A DNA stretch of 64,000 bases from Brienomyrus brachyistius. Taxonomy: Eukaryota > Chordata > Actinopteri > Osteoglossiformes > Mormyridae. The DNA lies in the NCBI RefSeq assembly GCF_023856365.1, contig NC_064548.1, positions 16,413,642-16,477,641 on the forward strand, in the 5' to 3' direction. Positions within the stretch are counted from its first letter, which is position 1. The number at the start of each line of letters is the position of its first letter. The notes under the pieces are model-generated. The model was not told the origin of the DNA. It made no database searches and saw only the letters and a program-made list of their open reading frames with translations. The translations under genes were made by a program, and so were the position numbers. This document shows, in pieces, positions 46,613 to 57,693 of the stretch.

Positions 46613-48824
46613 ATAAAATAATACTTGAATAACTTCCAATGAAGAGCATCTGAGAGACATGGCAGCTGTTCCAGGCAGGTGATTTCCTTAGTGCGTCTTA
46701 TTATCATATAAAATTTCTAATTCGCTAAACAACTACATGGAGGTAAATACTATACATCTTGAGGAGAGTTTTCTGCAGCAATTCAGTCCGTACATGTCCG
46801 CCCATCCCCTCCTCACCCAGTCACGCTCTCTGTCTGTTATTTGTTGTTAATCAGCTTATAATAATGGAAGACTGGGCACACTATTTTTCAAGGGGAACTT
46901 CTTTTTTGTTACTGATGACATGACTGCTGATGACCTAGAATGAAATGGCCTGCGTGTTTCTCTGTGCACCTCGCTTTTCAATGCTTCTCTGCCCACTTTC
47001 TGACACAAACATCAAAATCAATTACAATGTCAAAGTGCCCGGTCCCTCACATGCACGTCTCCGGATTAGGGATATGAACAGAGGAGAAACCGTGGATGAA
47101 GCGCCGTGGTCGAAAGCAATAGCGGCCCGTAATGGAATTTCTGCACAATTTGCTCTATGAAGATGGAGGTTAAGGGGTTTATATCTCCATTCTCTGTGCT
47201 TTGTCACCCTGATTTGTCTCATAATCAGGCATGGGGACCTTATAAACGGTGGTGCACGAGGTCCAATCTCCTAGGAGTCACTGTCACCTGCTCAGTCCCA
47301 GATCAATGGCATGACTACAACTATGTGGAGAAAAACGAAGGGCACTGGTCAAGTTCAGAGTAGCTCAGCTTCACCAGTGATGATGGAACATCTCTGTTAT
47401 ATCAATATTCATACTGGGCCAGGCTCACTTTTCCAGCTCAATTACATCTTTATACCAGTCCACTAGTATCCAGTTACTTGGCCAAGATATAACACTGACA
47501 TATAGAACAGAGATGCTTCATTCATCTGTGTGGGCACACTCTCAGACGCACTTATGGGTGAGAGGAAGCTTGGGTGTTATAGTAAAAGGTCAGACAGCAT
47601 ACAGCACCACTCGAGCTGGGGGTTGGGGGCCTATCAGTCTCCTGCTCCCTGGATCGTAAGCTGTGGCCTCCCAATTGCAGGTAGAGGCACTAAACCTCTC
47701 CCTCTGTTTAGAAGTGCACTTATGGAGAAGCCCAGTAACTAAACACAGGATCAGCACAAACTTCTCAGGACCACGCAGAACGTCTTAATTGATTTTTCTG
47801 CCTTCATTAGGAAGAAAAACACATGACGACCATGATCAATTTGCACTCTGCTGAAGGCGCAACCTGTCGAGTTTGGAGCTGTAACTGTATCTATAATTGT
47901 TTATGCAGTTGTTGACAACATGAGGTTAACAGACGTTAGCATATTAAGAAACGCCCTTAAGAAACATTCGGGAACCATTGGGCTGGTGGTTCATTGTGTG
48001 CGGTTTACTGAGCTTGACAGCGAGTCCCCTTGTTCTGGTAAATCTACCAGATGCCATGTTTACTGACACATTAAGGCCTACTCTAAGTCAATAATGAGCA
48101 GGCAATACAGCCGCCGTGGAAGATAAAAGGTGTAACGATTCAAAAACAATCTTGGCAAATAACAGTGCAATTTTCAGGGACTAATGGAAATGTTTCACAC
48201 CTGAGTTGCTCCGCACACACCATTAAGCATTCTCAATACCAATAACGCTCGAAAATTACAACATCTCAAGGTTTTGGAGGAGACGCCTTTTGTAGATGCC
48301 ACTTATTAAGATTAATTACATTAATTTGCCAAAATGGTAAATAATAACCTTGATTGCTGAGATGGATCCACAGAGCATGGTTAACGACAGAACGGGGCAT
48401 GTTTGGAATTCATTAACCAGTCATGTTGTCCATGACTCATCATTAACCCCTTCACCATTCTATTAGAAGCCTCAACTTTCTGATAACCTAACAAATATTG
48501 CTATCATGGGGCAATTGGGAGAATTAAAAAAAAAATAAAATCTGTCAGTGCTTTAAAAAACTGTATGGAGGATGAACGTGTTTGGGGTACATGCTGGCCT
48601 GCTTGTGTGTTCAGCAGTCGTTCAGGTAGAAGGACATGGCTCCTAAATACGATTAATTACTGTCAGAGTTGCCACATATTCAGCTCCAGCCAACATGCCT
48701 GTTTTTACTGGCTCCTTGCATACCTGTGGGTTTGTACCGTAGGTTGGGGCCTGAAGACTTCCAGGGCACAGTTCTGATTTAATTTCAATACAATTATAAT
48801 ATTAAATAAGTATTAAATGTTATT
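46613..48824. other. Intergenic DNA with possible conserved elements
   Basis: No supported gene. 47036-47170 (CATGCACGTCTCCGGATTAGG and on) and 48280-48360 (TTATTAAGATTAATTACATTAATTTGCC, several homeodomain cores) look like non-repeat, possibly regulatory DNA. Confidence 0.4.
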
Positions 48825-48925
48825 ATAAGGCTGCAATGGGTTTGTGCCCCACTGTTTATTCGCTGTCTTGCACCCGTAGCCTCCAGGATAGGATCTGGAT
48901 GGAGGGATGGATGGATGGATTGATT
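48825..48925 (+). mobile_element. Old SINE 3'-end fragment
   Basis: Ends AGGATAGGATCTGGATGGAGGGATGGATGGATGGATTG, the tail region of SINE family 1 in decayed form, preceded by a degenerate body. Confidence 0.55.
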
Positions 48926-49022
48926 TTAATATTACATAATATTTATGACATTTTTAAGCATCATAGCAGAGGGTAAATCCAGTTTCATATCAACCAGCCG
49001 TGAATCCTGTGATAAAATAAGT

Positions 49023-49206
49023 CAGGGGTGGGCAATCTTACCCAGAAAAGGCTGTTTTGTATGTGGGATTTTGCTGCAATTGTTTACTAATTAGAAGCCT
49101 GATTGGCTGATAAGTACTCACACCTGGGTTTGAACAGCTGACCTAAAGGTTACCCCCAAAACCCGCATAAGCACCGGCCCTTCGCGGACACGATTGGCCA
49201 CCCTTG
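49023..49206. mobile_element. hAT-type MITE, family B
   Basis: Left end CAGGGGTGGGCAATC; right end, on the other strand, CAAGGGTGGCCAATC. Flanking 8-mers AAATAAGT and AAATAAGC match at seven of eight positions, a hAT-size duplication. 184 bp, no coding capacity. Confidence 0.85.
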
Positions 49207-50439
49207 AAATAAGCAGACGGTTTTATTATCCATCCAGTCATCACTCTTTCTTGCCCTCACTTCCAGAGTCGTATTGTTCCATGTAAACAAGACAACTGAG
49301 CTGGCAAAATATCATCTTCACCGATGACACCAGTATATCGCTCCCGGCGGGGCTGCCCAGCTCAAACGAAACAGATCTACAGCTAAAACTTCAACCAGCT
49401 ACAACGGAAGGCACTATGGATCCCCGAGTATAGCTGCATTCACAGGTTAGCCTTGAAAGTGTATTTTACCACCAGTATGCAGGTATCAAACAACCATGGG
49501 CTTTTCCTTCCCAGTCCTTCCAGCCTTTGTACAAATTAATTCATTTATTGGAAGAGTCCATATCACGTTTTGTTAGAAGCACTCATTTCCAAAAGGAACT
49601 TGGCAGAGTCCGGTCTGTGTACCAGTACATGTCCAGTGCAGTGCACATAGATACTGAAGATCCAGCTAATTTGGCTGGTAGGATATCTACACGAGCTTAT
49701 GGGGAGAGTTAGTGCCAATGCATGCAGGGAGCCATTGCTCACCTTCTGGAACGTTCGGGAGGCCTGGCCCTGGGTTCCATCATGCTGCATGTAACACGGA
49801 GACAACAGCAAACCGTCTACATCACTTGGCGATGACACGCTCCGCCTCCCGCTCCTCGCCGTTCCCCACAAATCCTGTTTCATGGAGCCAAAGTGCCGTT
49901 TGCCAAGATCTTGCCGGCGTTTGCCTTGAAAACCATGTTTAAGCCCCAATGCCTTGGTTTCACAGTTATTTTTAGCGGGCATTCTCCACACATCAGTTCC
50001 TGTTTGGCTGTTATCATTCACAGCGGCCAATGAACTCGCCATATCTCACTTGCGAATGGCGTTAAGACAGCTAATCCAATGATAAAATGGTATGTGGAAA
50101 TCAATACCGAATCAATACCAGCTATATGTAATATCAGATTTACATATTTTTTATATATTGGAAGCCCATGTTTTATTCTGATTTTCACGATATTTAAGTT
50201 CTTTGAATTTTAAGTTTGTTTTTATTAAATATCATTTTTTTCTACCATATAGTTTCCAGTTATCCCAAGGGAAATATCAGTAACGAAACTGGAAATCAGG
50301 TGTAAGTGGGCAGACTTCCTCAGAACATGCAGGCGTGACTCATATCAGACACCAAGAAGGGCGCCTACAGCAAACGTCTACTGACACCTAGTGTCGGTCC
50401 TGAGCATATAATAAGCTTCCCTCGGCCGTCCTCGCTGGC
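49207..50439. other. Intergenic DNA; unaccepted 159-codon frame
   Basis: A minus-strand frame at 49563-50042 (159 codons) has no recognisable domain and no splice or family evidence. The underlying DNA (49680-50040) is complex and could be a conserved element. Confidence 0.4.
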
Positions 50440-50720
50440 TGCGGGGATTTTCATTTGGCCCCGTGTCGGTTAATTACAACACATTAGCACATCAGGATTT
50501 TAATGTTGTGAAATTAACATCGCGCTCCGCAGACATTCCACCGCCATTCTCTATCTGCAGGAGACAGCTGGGCCAAATTCAAATGAAATTATCACAGAGT
50601 GGAGGATCTTCCACGAAGATAACAAACACTAATTAATCCTATTCATGAATTTGCCGTCATATTTCCAAGTGCGCCGTCTCCCCGCTGTGTTTCGAAGCAG
50701 CTGGATTCTTTCAATAAGCC
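50440..50720. promoter_or_regulatory. Candidate conserved enhancer with homeodomain/Otx-type sites
   Basis: Includes GGTTAATTAC (TAATTA at 50471-50476), TAATTAATCC (50630-50639, a TAATTA core overlapping an Otx-type TAATCC), ATAACAAACA (Sox/Fox-like) and CAAATGAAATTATC, in 280 bp of complex, repeat-free DNA. Conservation cannot be tested here. Confidence 0.35.
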
Positions 50721-50970
50721 AAAATAATCTTAGGGCTTTCAGGAGTTACAGATCACTTCACCTTCTGTCGAGCGCCCTTGTCTGAATACAGCAAAAGTTC
50801 GATGAGAATGTGCTATAGCAGATACACCATCTGGCATCAATTACAAATTAGATAAACTAATAACACGCAGGAATTAAAGTTAAGAAAACAATTATAGTTA
50901 CACTAAAATATAGCAACAGATTACCGATTATAGCTGCCGCTTAATATTACTCCATTTCTGGAATAGCCAT

Positions 50971-51010
50971 ACCCAGTAGGATAAAGCCGTTTGGAAAATG
51001 GATGGATGGA
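50971..51010 (+). mobile_element. SINE family 1, 40-bp remnant
   Basis: Only the final 40 bases of the SINE (ACCCAGTAGGATAAAGCCG to the TGGA tail) inserted, yet a perfect 12-bp target duplication TGGAATAGCCAT flanks it (50959-50970 and 51011-51022). It is an extreme 5' truncation. Confidence 0.9.
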
Positions 51011-51054
51011 TGGAATAGCCATGTCCTGATGATACTTGTTTGTGTTTTATCAGG

Positions 51055-51741
51055 AAATTAGAGGCTACTTGTTGTAGTGGATAGTATCAGAGAGTGGTGA
51101 GGACAGCAGAGAAAATCATCAGCAAATCTCTCCCATCTGTTCAAGAACTACACTACTCACGTATCTAAAACAGATCCATTAAGATCATAAAAGATCCCAC
51201 ACACTCCGCACATGAGCTATTTGAACTTCTGCCCTCTGGTAAGCGTTACCACAGTATGTACTGCAAAACAACCAGATTTAATAAGAGCATCTTCCCCCAG
51301 GTCATCAGAATACTAAACTCTAATTTGCACAAGTTCATGTGAAACCCCAACTCCCTCTTACTCACTGTGCACTTTCTTACCACAACAGGTATTAAGTTCA
51401 CATTTTATTTATATAGTGCAATAATATAATCACTGTGAATACTGTATCTACATAGTGCAATAATACAATACAATATTTTTCTTTTCAACTTATTCAGCAC
51501 TGACTGGTCCTACATTTCTCTACATATTGTTTTGTATATTTAGTGTCTGTTCTGTGCCACCTTATGCTGTCTTACACAGTCTTACTTAAAGTGGAATTTT
51601 GTTGTAATCTCCATATGTTGTCTAAGTGCTCTTGTCTTTTTATGTCTACACATTGAGCCAGGAGATGCGCAATTTCGTTCAGCTATGCATCCGTTGTTGT
51701 ACTGTTGCCTGGTGTGAATGACAATAAAGTTCACTTACTTG
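51055..51741 (+). mobile_element. LINE 3' end (L2/CR1/Rex-type), pseudogene plus 3' UTR
   Basis: The frame at about 51190-51320 reads DPTHSAHELFELLPSGKRYH followed by SMYCKTTRFNKSIFPQVIRILN. This is the conserved C-terminal block that follows the reverse transcriptase in L2/Rex-type LINEs ('DPSHPL...LLPSGRRYR...F.PQ.I..LN'). A roughly 400-bp 3' UTR follows and ends GTGTGAATGACAATAAAGTTC, the usual tail. Upstream the frame is broken and the 5' part is missing. It lies between the putative atp11a 3' UTR and the enhancer candidate. Confidence 0.8.
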
Positions 51742-51944
51742 CAGTCTTTGGAATTAAAACTCTAAAAAGAGCATTATGCAGTACTACAGACCATTAACCT
51801 CCGGCTTACCTGCAACTTACAGAGAGACTCGGAGGACAGGCTAATTACTAGACAATAGCAGATATTTTCAGGTCAGTCCCATCGGCACAAAACTCAGCTT
51901 TAAAGAAGAACAGCTGAAAACCAAAGAGCTCATTTTCTTTCGTC

Positions 51945-54900
51945 TTTATTACAAGCAGATGTACATCTCCAAGACTATAACAGTGAGGCTCTCAATATAA
52001 TTCTTTTTAAAAAACTATATACAAAAAAACTAAAAAAAAAAGAAAAAAAAAGAAAAAGATGTACTTCAATAAACAGGACTTTCTGTATATGAACATTATT
52101 CAGAATACACAGAAATATGCACTTTGACATATTCCAAGTTTGGGACATTATTCTCACGCCATGTGCTGAAATATTTGAAAATACACATTCTGTTTAAATG
52201 CAAAAGCTGGCATACGGTGAAGATAAACCAATTTAATGTATCAAGAGTCAGTCGAGCCAGATATTAGGTCAATATGGTCAAAAAATAGTATTTTTTTTAT
52301 GTTTTACGAACATTTCCTTCAAAATATTTTCATTATGAGAGTATATGTACAGCCTTTATAAAAGTGTGTGTATGTATGAACGATGCTCATTCAAAGTTAT
52401 TATTCAATTCAATTAATATGTCGACGTGGCATTTAAGAAACTGAACAAAATACATGGCAAACTGCATTTTATGTTTTGTATAAAAAGTAGCAAAACATAA
52501 TCCTTGTTATAATTACAAAAGACGATCGATGTTATATCAATAGATCAGCCATGGAACTGCCATTTCAAAATTACCTTTCAGTCTCAAATTTTACAAGGGG
52601 CTGAACAGGATAATGCATTTAATTTAGTATTAAGTCTTCTGCACCAATAATAAGGATGTATGTCCGAAACAAATACAGTGTTTCTGTTAATGTGGTAAAT
52701 GACTATGAAAGTCTTGTTAATACCATTTCAGTAGTAAATGAGTCTTGGACAAATCCGTTGTTAAAGAGAGAATGAAGTACATTCAGAACTCAGATGTTTA
52801 TTTGCAGCTTGTTTGCAAATCACACCCATTTTGGTTGTTCTCATACCGTTTGACTCGCATAATCCAAAGGTCCAAAAGTAGCCTGAGAACTAACTACAAG
52901 AAGAAAGGAGAAAGGGTTAGAAATTCATGTGTCTCAAAAGTTTTCTGTCATAGTTTTTCGTTCAACAGTCAAAGTTCAGTATCACAATATCATTCAGTAG
53001 TATGATTGTTAGATTAAATTCTCCTTTGGTACACACCTCAGTGGACACAAGACGCTATATTTCCTGTTCGTATTACCTTCATAATAACTTTACAAACTTT
53101 CACAAGCACTGCATGAATATTTATCAATGATGCATAGATTCTGAAGGTCTTTCATATCTTTTAGGTTCCTTCATAACAGATAAAATCTCGCTTAACGGTC
53201 GATGTACAATGAGGGATGAACTCCAGGGATCAAAATGAAAGTTATTCACATTGTTAGTCATGGCATACATTTAAATTCTAGACAGTAAATTCAATGTTAC
53301 CAAAGAAATCAAAGTTTTTCTCGAAAATCTGCACCAGAAATTCTACAGTAAAGTGTAACATCAGTCACATTCAGACAAGAATATCAGATCAGGTTTGGAA
53401 CCCATATTTCTCAATATTAGAACATGAACTGCATTAATTTAAAAACTTTATAAATATCTTGGAAATATATAAGTATTTTTTGTAATGTAGGACTAAAATG
53501 ATTAGAAATCATATACGTCTCAAGAGGTTGAAATGCAATGAAATATCGATCAGTTCGGTGTGGCACTGAGTTTGATTTACATAACATTAACAGAACATTC
53601 CTCACAACCAAGACTACCTGTAATATTTTCTTATAGCCAGCAATCCCTGCAGTCACACCTGAACAGTTCATGCTCTACCTTCCCAGAATACTAGACACAT
53701 TCCTTGATTAAAATTGGGGTCTATAATGACCCCTTTGTGACGTATTGAGCCTGTTCATTGCTGAACTGTTTACTTGCTGTACTTAAGATTGACTTCTATT
53801 GGTTTCCGAACTCCTGCCTTTCTCAGGACTCTGGCTGCAGATTTGGATTTGCAGTATTTATTGTCTTGGATTGTTTCTGGGCTTAGCTTGTATTGAGACC
53901 CTGATTGTTGTATTATGTTTCGCTATTGGTTATTCCTCATTGTCAGTCATTAAGTATGTTTAATTTACTTTGAATTTACTTAATCTCTTAAATCGGAACC
54001 GTTTCATTACACTTACATCCATAAGTCTTAACATTCATTGACTGATTGTTTTTTTATTCCTTAGGATAATTAGCACGATGCATGTGTAGTGGTTTTCTGT
54101 TTGTGTTCAAAGTAAAAAAAAAAATGCAATAATTGAATCTCACAGAGAGCAGCAACACGTTATACATGAAGATGACCAAACAGATTTTCGAGGTTTGTGT
54201 AAGTCCCTTTACAAAACAGCAAACCTCATATTTGTACGACAAAACAGCGCAGGACAAGGCACCTTCATTCAAGTCGACAGCCAAGAAATATAAAGAAAAA
54301 TAAAATATAAAGAAATATAAAGAAAAAGAAAGAAAAGAAAAACTTTGTTCCCGTCTGTCTCCCTCTAGCGGGGTGACCTGCAGTGACATGAGGTATTGTA
54401 CGGGGGGGGGGACATGTGTAAGCTACCAATGAGAAAAGCAGGAAAGAGGTTTGTAAAATCGTCCCCAGGTCACAGACTAAAACACAGACCCGCCTTAGAT
54501 CGAAATGAAAGATGGCGACACAAAGACCCCTGAAGTGCTGACACAGCTGAATTCCCAAACGTGCTCATTTCTGTCAGTCTCTGCACTCCCAAGAAGCAGC
54601 ACTATATACAGTGAAAGTCTCATAACGTTCTAAAATGCGTTGTGCTATATATTTAGCATTACACGTGACATATCAGTAAACACTGTAATGAAAACATAAT
54701 GCCCATAATCCAGATTCAAAATGAATGCTATGATCGAGAAGGGAAGCTGGAAAAAAATGCAACATTTTACTAGAACTCAATCGATGCATCGTCTGGCTGG
54801 TAAAGTTGGCCGATATAAAGTTCCATAGATGTTTCAGCAGCAGAGGGAAAACCTGCTAATAAAGCACCAGAAATGATGAGAAAGTTCATGTAACTTTTTT

Positions 54901-57101
54901 GAGGGATCACAGTTCATTTGTAGAGTTTTTTGGCACCAGACAATGTACTTTAAGTGTAAGAATTCATCCTTATGAGAATCCAGATTAGCCTATCTACATA
55001 TGATTAAATTATAAGGTCATATGGTGCCTTGTTTTATATTTATATCATTTTAAGACTACATTACATTGAGTGGGACGTGTTGATTTAGCCAGTCAAGACA
55101 TTGCTTAACTAAAACTATTGGTAACTTTAATTTTTGATCATATTAGATTCTCTTTGCCGATTTTTGGGGTTATCATATTGGTCGAGCCCTGATTGAAACA
55201 GACGACCATCTTCTGCCTGCCCGGTCGAGTGTGAGTGACAGCAGTGCACACAGCGGAAAGCGCTAGTAAAAAAACACCATGAATAAATGAGAAGAGAGAT
55301 GAGGCAGAGTGAACACCGGACCATTATTATACAGAGTTAGTAAGTAAACCAAAGCAGCCTTGAGAAACTGATGTGACAGCAGTCGGATCCACTAAAGGCC
55401 ATTAAACAGGGGCTAAAACGTCTCTACCGGCCTTTTATTCCCAGAATAACAAAGAAAAACAATCGAATCCTTGCTGTATCCTTGTCCTTATCATTTGGCT
55501 CCTGACCTTAGCGTAGCATTAAGGGAAAACACTGTTTTTAAGGCAGAAAACTGCTTTTAAGGCCCAGGGGCCACGTTACGCACGCGGACGTTACGCACGC
55601 GGACGTTACGCACACGGACGTTACGCACACGGACGCCATGTAAGCCGTGTCCTATGACCTTCGCATATTCGCCGCCGCTTCTCATGACTGACACACGATC
55701 GTGCGGCTATAAGGTATGTCCGTTGTAATTGGCGGGGCAAAATTTTTGAAAGATACACGGGATGAAGAACCTTCTCTGATTGTGAGGTGAGATGCACGTG
55801 GTCTGTGCGCCCACTTTTACTCTCCATTCAGCACCATCTCTGCATGTTCAAACATTTCCCCAGTAGTTCACACAGCTGATTCCGTGCACGCATCAGTAGC
55901 AGGACAGACACTTAGCATTTACAGTGCTCATTTATGCAGTAAGATAATTCAACTGGAGATATTGTGATTACTACAAGGCTGCACTGAGACCAAAAATAGC
56001 AATCTATATATTTCCCCTGAAATATTATTTTAAATCATTCCATCTCGTTTTTACCCAGCCTGGAATAGACTTTAAATCCCCCCCCCCCCACCCCCTCTCC
56101 ACCCCCCAAGCCAAGACCCAGCAGTTATAATACAGATTACTTTGAGTGAAGTCTCACCATTTTACTTTTCTGTAAAAAGGAAACAATTCTGACTTTCTGA
56201 TAAATGCAAAAATATACAACAAATCTATGTTTTTAGGTGGACTGCTAAATATATTTTAAAATGCATTATTTCTTCCTGATCCCAAAGAAAGCTTTAATAA
56301 TAATAAAAAAAACTTTAAACACACCCAGAAACACAGCCTTAGCAGTCAAACTATGTTTCAGTGTCATGTTTGTTATTTAATGCCATTACCTTACTGGTCC
56401 ATACACGCACAACCCGATCAAAGCCTGATCGATCAGGGTTAACTAGATCCAGTGAACACTCATGGGACAAGCAGTGACTATGCAGCTAAGCAGCTGGGGT
56501 GGGTCGCCGATTGGTCCATCTGCCATACGCCTCGCCACATTAAGCAATGCTACACAGAGGCCAGCACACGCATCTACTGGGACCTGAGTGGGGACAGCTG
56601 ACTTTCCACGGTCAAGTGACTTACAGTGATACTGGACAGTCCTGTGGCGTGTTCCTCAACAACAGATTCTCACAAAGGCAACACCAGTTACCTCTAAGAA
56701 AAGAAAGAGAAAAGTAAAAAAAAAAAAGCTAAAAGATCATTTAAAACATAAATAGGAAGATCAAAGAGGTACTTTGAAGCGATGAGAATTAGAACAGTTC
56801 TCCATTGTATAGTTAGAAAATAAGACTTTTTCTTTCAAGTAATATCACCTGTATGGGTGACAGATGAATTTCGGGAGAATGAAGAACAACATGTTATGAG
56901 AGTCTTTGCACCGGAACTAAAGAAGTTATAGGTCACACGGTCCCAGACTGTGTGTCCCTACTTACACATTTCAGGGGATCACAGTCCAGAGCTGGCAGAG
57001 AATTACTGATCCTCTGCACAGGGTTCGGCGGCTCGCGATTCACCAGCATGTGTGTTTATGCACGTGTGCGTGTGGCTATCTTTAAAGGCATGGATTAAAT
57101 A
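51945..57101 (-). other. Probable long 3' UTR of atp11a
   Basis: Begins directly after the stop of the distal terminal exon. It runs about 5.1 kb to a minus-strand AATAAA (51945-51950), just beyond which the LINE end lies. Other minus-strand AATAAA hexamers occur, for example near 52797 and 54048, so shorter forms are possible. No gene and no transposon with clear ends is seen here, unlike the DNA to the left. A stretch at 53690-54010 may be an old repeat. Human ATP11A also has a 3' UTR of several kb. The extent is inferred. Confidence 0.45.
55573..55632. repeat. 15-bp CpG-rich minisatellite, four copies
   Basis: Four tandem units of ACGTTACGCACGCGG type; the last two have A instead of G at one position (CACACGG). 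Each unit has several CpG, unusual for the AT-rich surroundings. Confidence 0.95.
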
Positions 57102-57362
57102 TCACACTGAAGTCTCCAGTCCTGGCCTTCCCAAAATATAACCGGAATCCGAAGGCCAGAAGTCATTCCTGATTCCCGGCGAAGGCCTAGCAGTGTGGTA
57201 GTCGGAGTCGTGTTTCCAGCCGGAGTACGTGAGCTTCTTGGGGAAGGACTCAGACCTTCTCTGACTGCAGCTGGGGGCCTCGCCACTCCTGTGAGGGGTG
57301 GTGCACTGCGAGGACAATGGGGTGAACTCCGACAGCTGGCCCAGGTAGAGCTTCTCAGCGTT
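57102..57362 (-). CDS. atp11a: atp11a alternative last exon (distal, long C-terminus)
   Basis: 261 bp, 86 codons plus stop, phase 0 at its start. The acceptor is strong: CTCCCCTTCTTCCTACAG precedes AAC GCT GAG. The peptide begins NAEKLYLGQLSEFTPL and ends GRPGLETSV. Human ATP11A has an alternative C-terminus of 82 residues that, as I recall it, also starts with N and contains SEFTPL; this supports homology although the rest has diverged. Joined to the exon at 62040-62205 it keeps frame, giving a flippase with an extended Ser/Pro-rich cytosolic tail (TPHRSGEAPS, KKLTYSGWKHDSDYHTARP). In ATP11 proteins, alternative tails are known to affect location and endocytosis. It lies downstream of the other terminal exon, so splicing to it skips that exon. 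Confidence 0.85.
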   Translation of the reverse strand, partial: NAEKLYLGQLSEFTPLSSQCTTPHRSGEAPSCSQRRSESFPKKLTYSGWKHDSDYHTARPSPGIRNDFWPSDSGYILGRPGLETSV

Positions 57363-57530
57363 CTGTAGGAAGAAGGGGAGAACTCCATTTGCCACTGGAT
57401 ATGCGACAGACCTATAGCCCAAAAACAGCAGACACACAAAAAAAACCTCACAGGAAGCAGTGCAGTGAGTGGTGACTGACAGTTCAACCCCAAGCTGTCT
57501 ACGTTGTGAGGAAATTTGTGCATATGTAAG

Positions 57531-57685
57531 CAAAGGTGGAGAGTTCAGGGCCAGGAGATAAAAAAATCCAGCCCGAGATTTTGCTTCAACCAACTAGTTG
57601 CGTATAAAGAGTGACAGTCGCAGAGTACTCAACTGGACGGTTGACACAAAATCTTGGTCTGGAGTTTTACTTTCTGGACCTGAAT
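57531..57685. mobile_element. hAT-type hairpin MITE, family A copy 3
   Basis: Left end CAAAGGTGGAGAGTTCAGG. The right arm ends TTTCTGGACCTGAAT and has lost its last bases. The centre ('GTTGCGTATAAAGAGTGACAG') matches copy 1. Flanks TATGTAAG and TATGTATG match at seven of eight positions, which may be the target duplication. It lies inside the atp11a transcribed region. Confidence 0.75.
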
Positions 57686-57693
57686 TATGTATG

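Noticed and set aside
49563..50042. 159-codon open frame on the - strand
   Set aside because: No family similarity or coding signature; the DNA may be conserved for other reasons.
55573..55632. CRISPR-like short repeats
   Set aside because: Contiguous 15-bp units without spacers in a vertebrate genome; a plain minisatellite.
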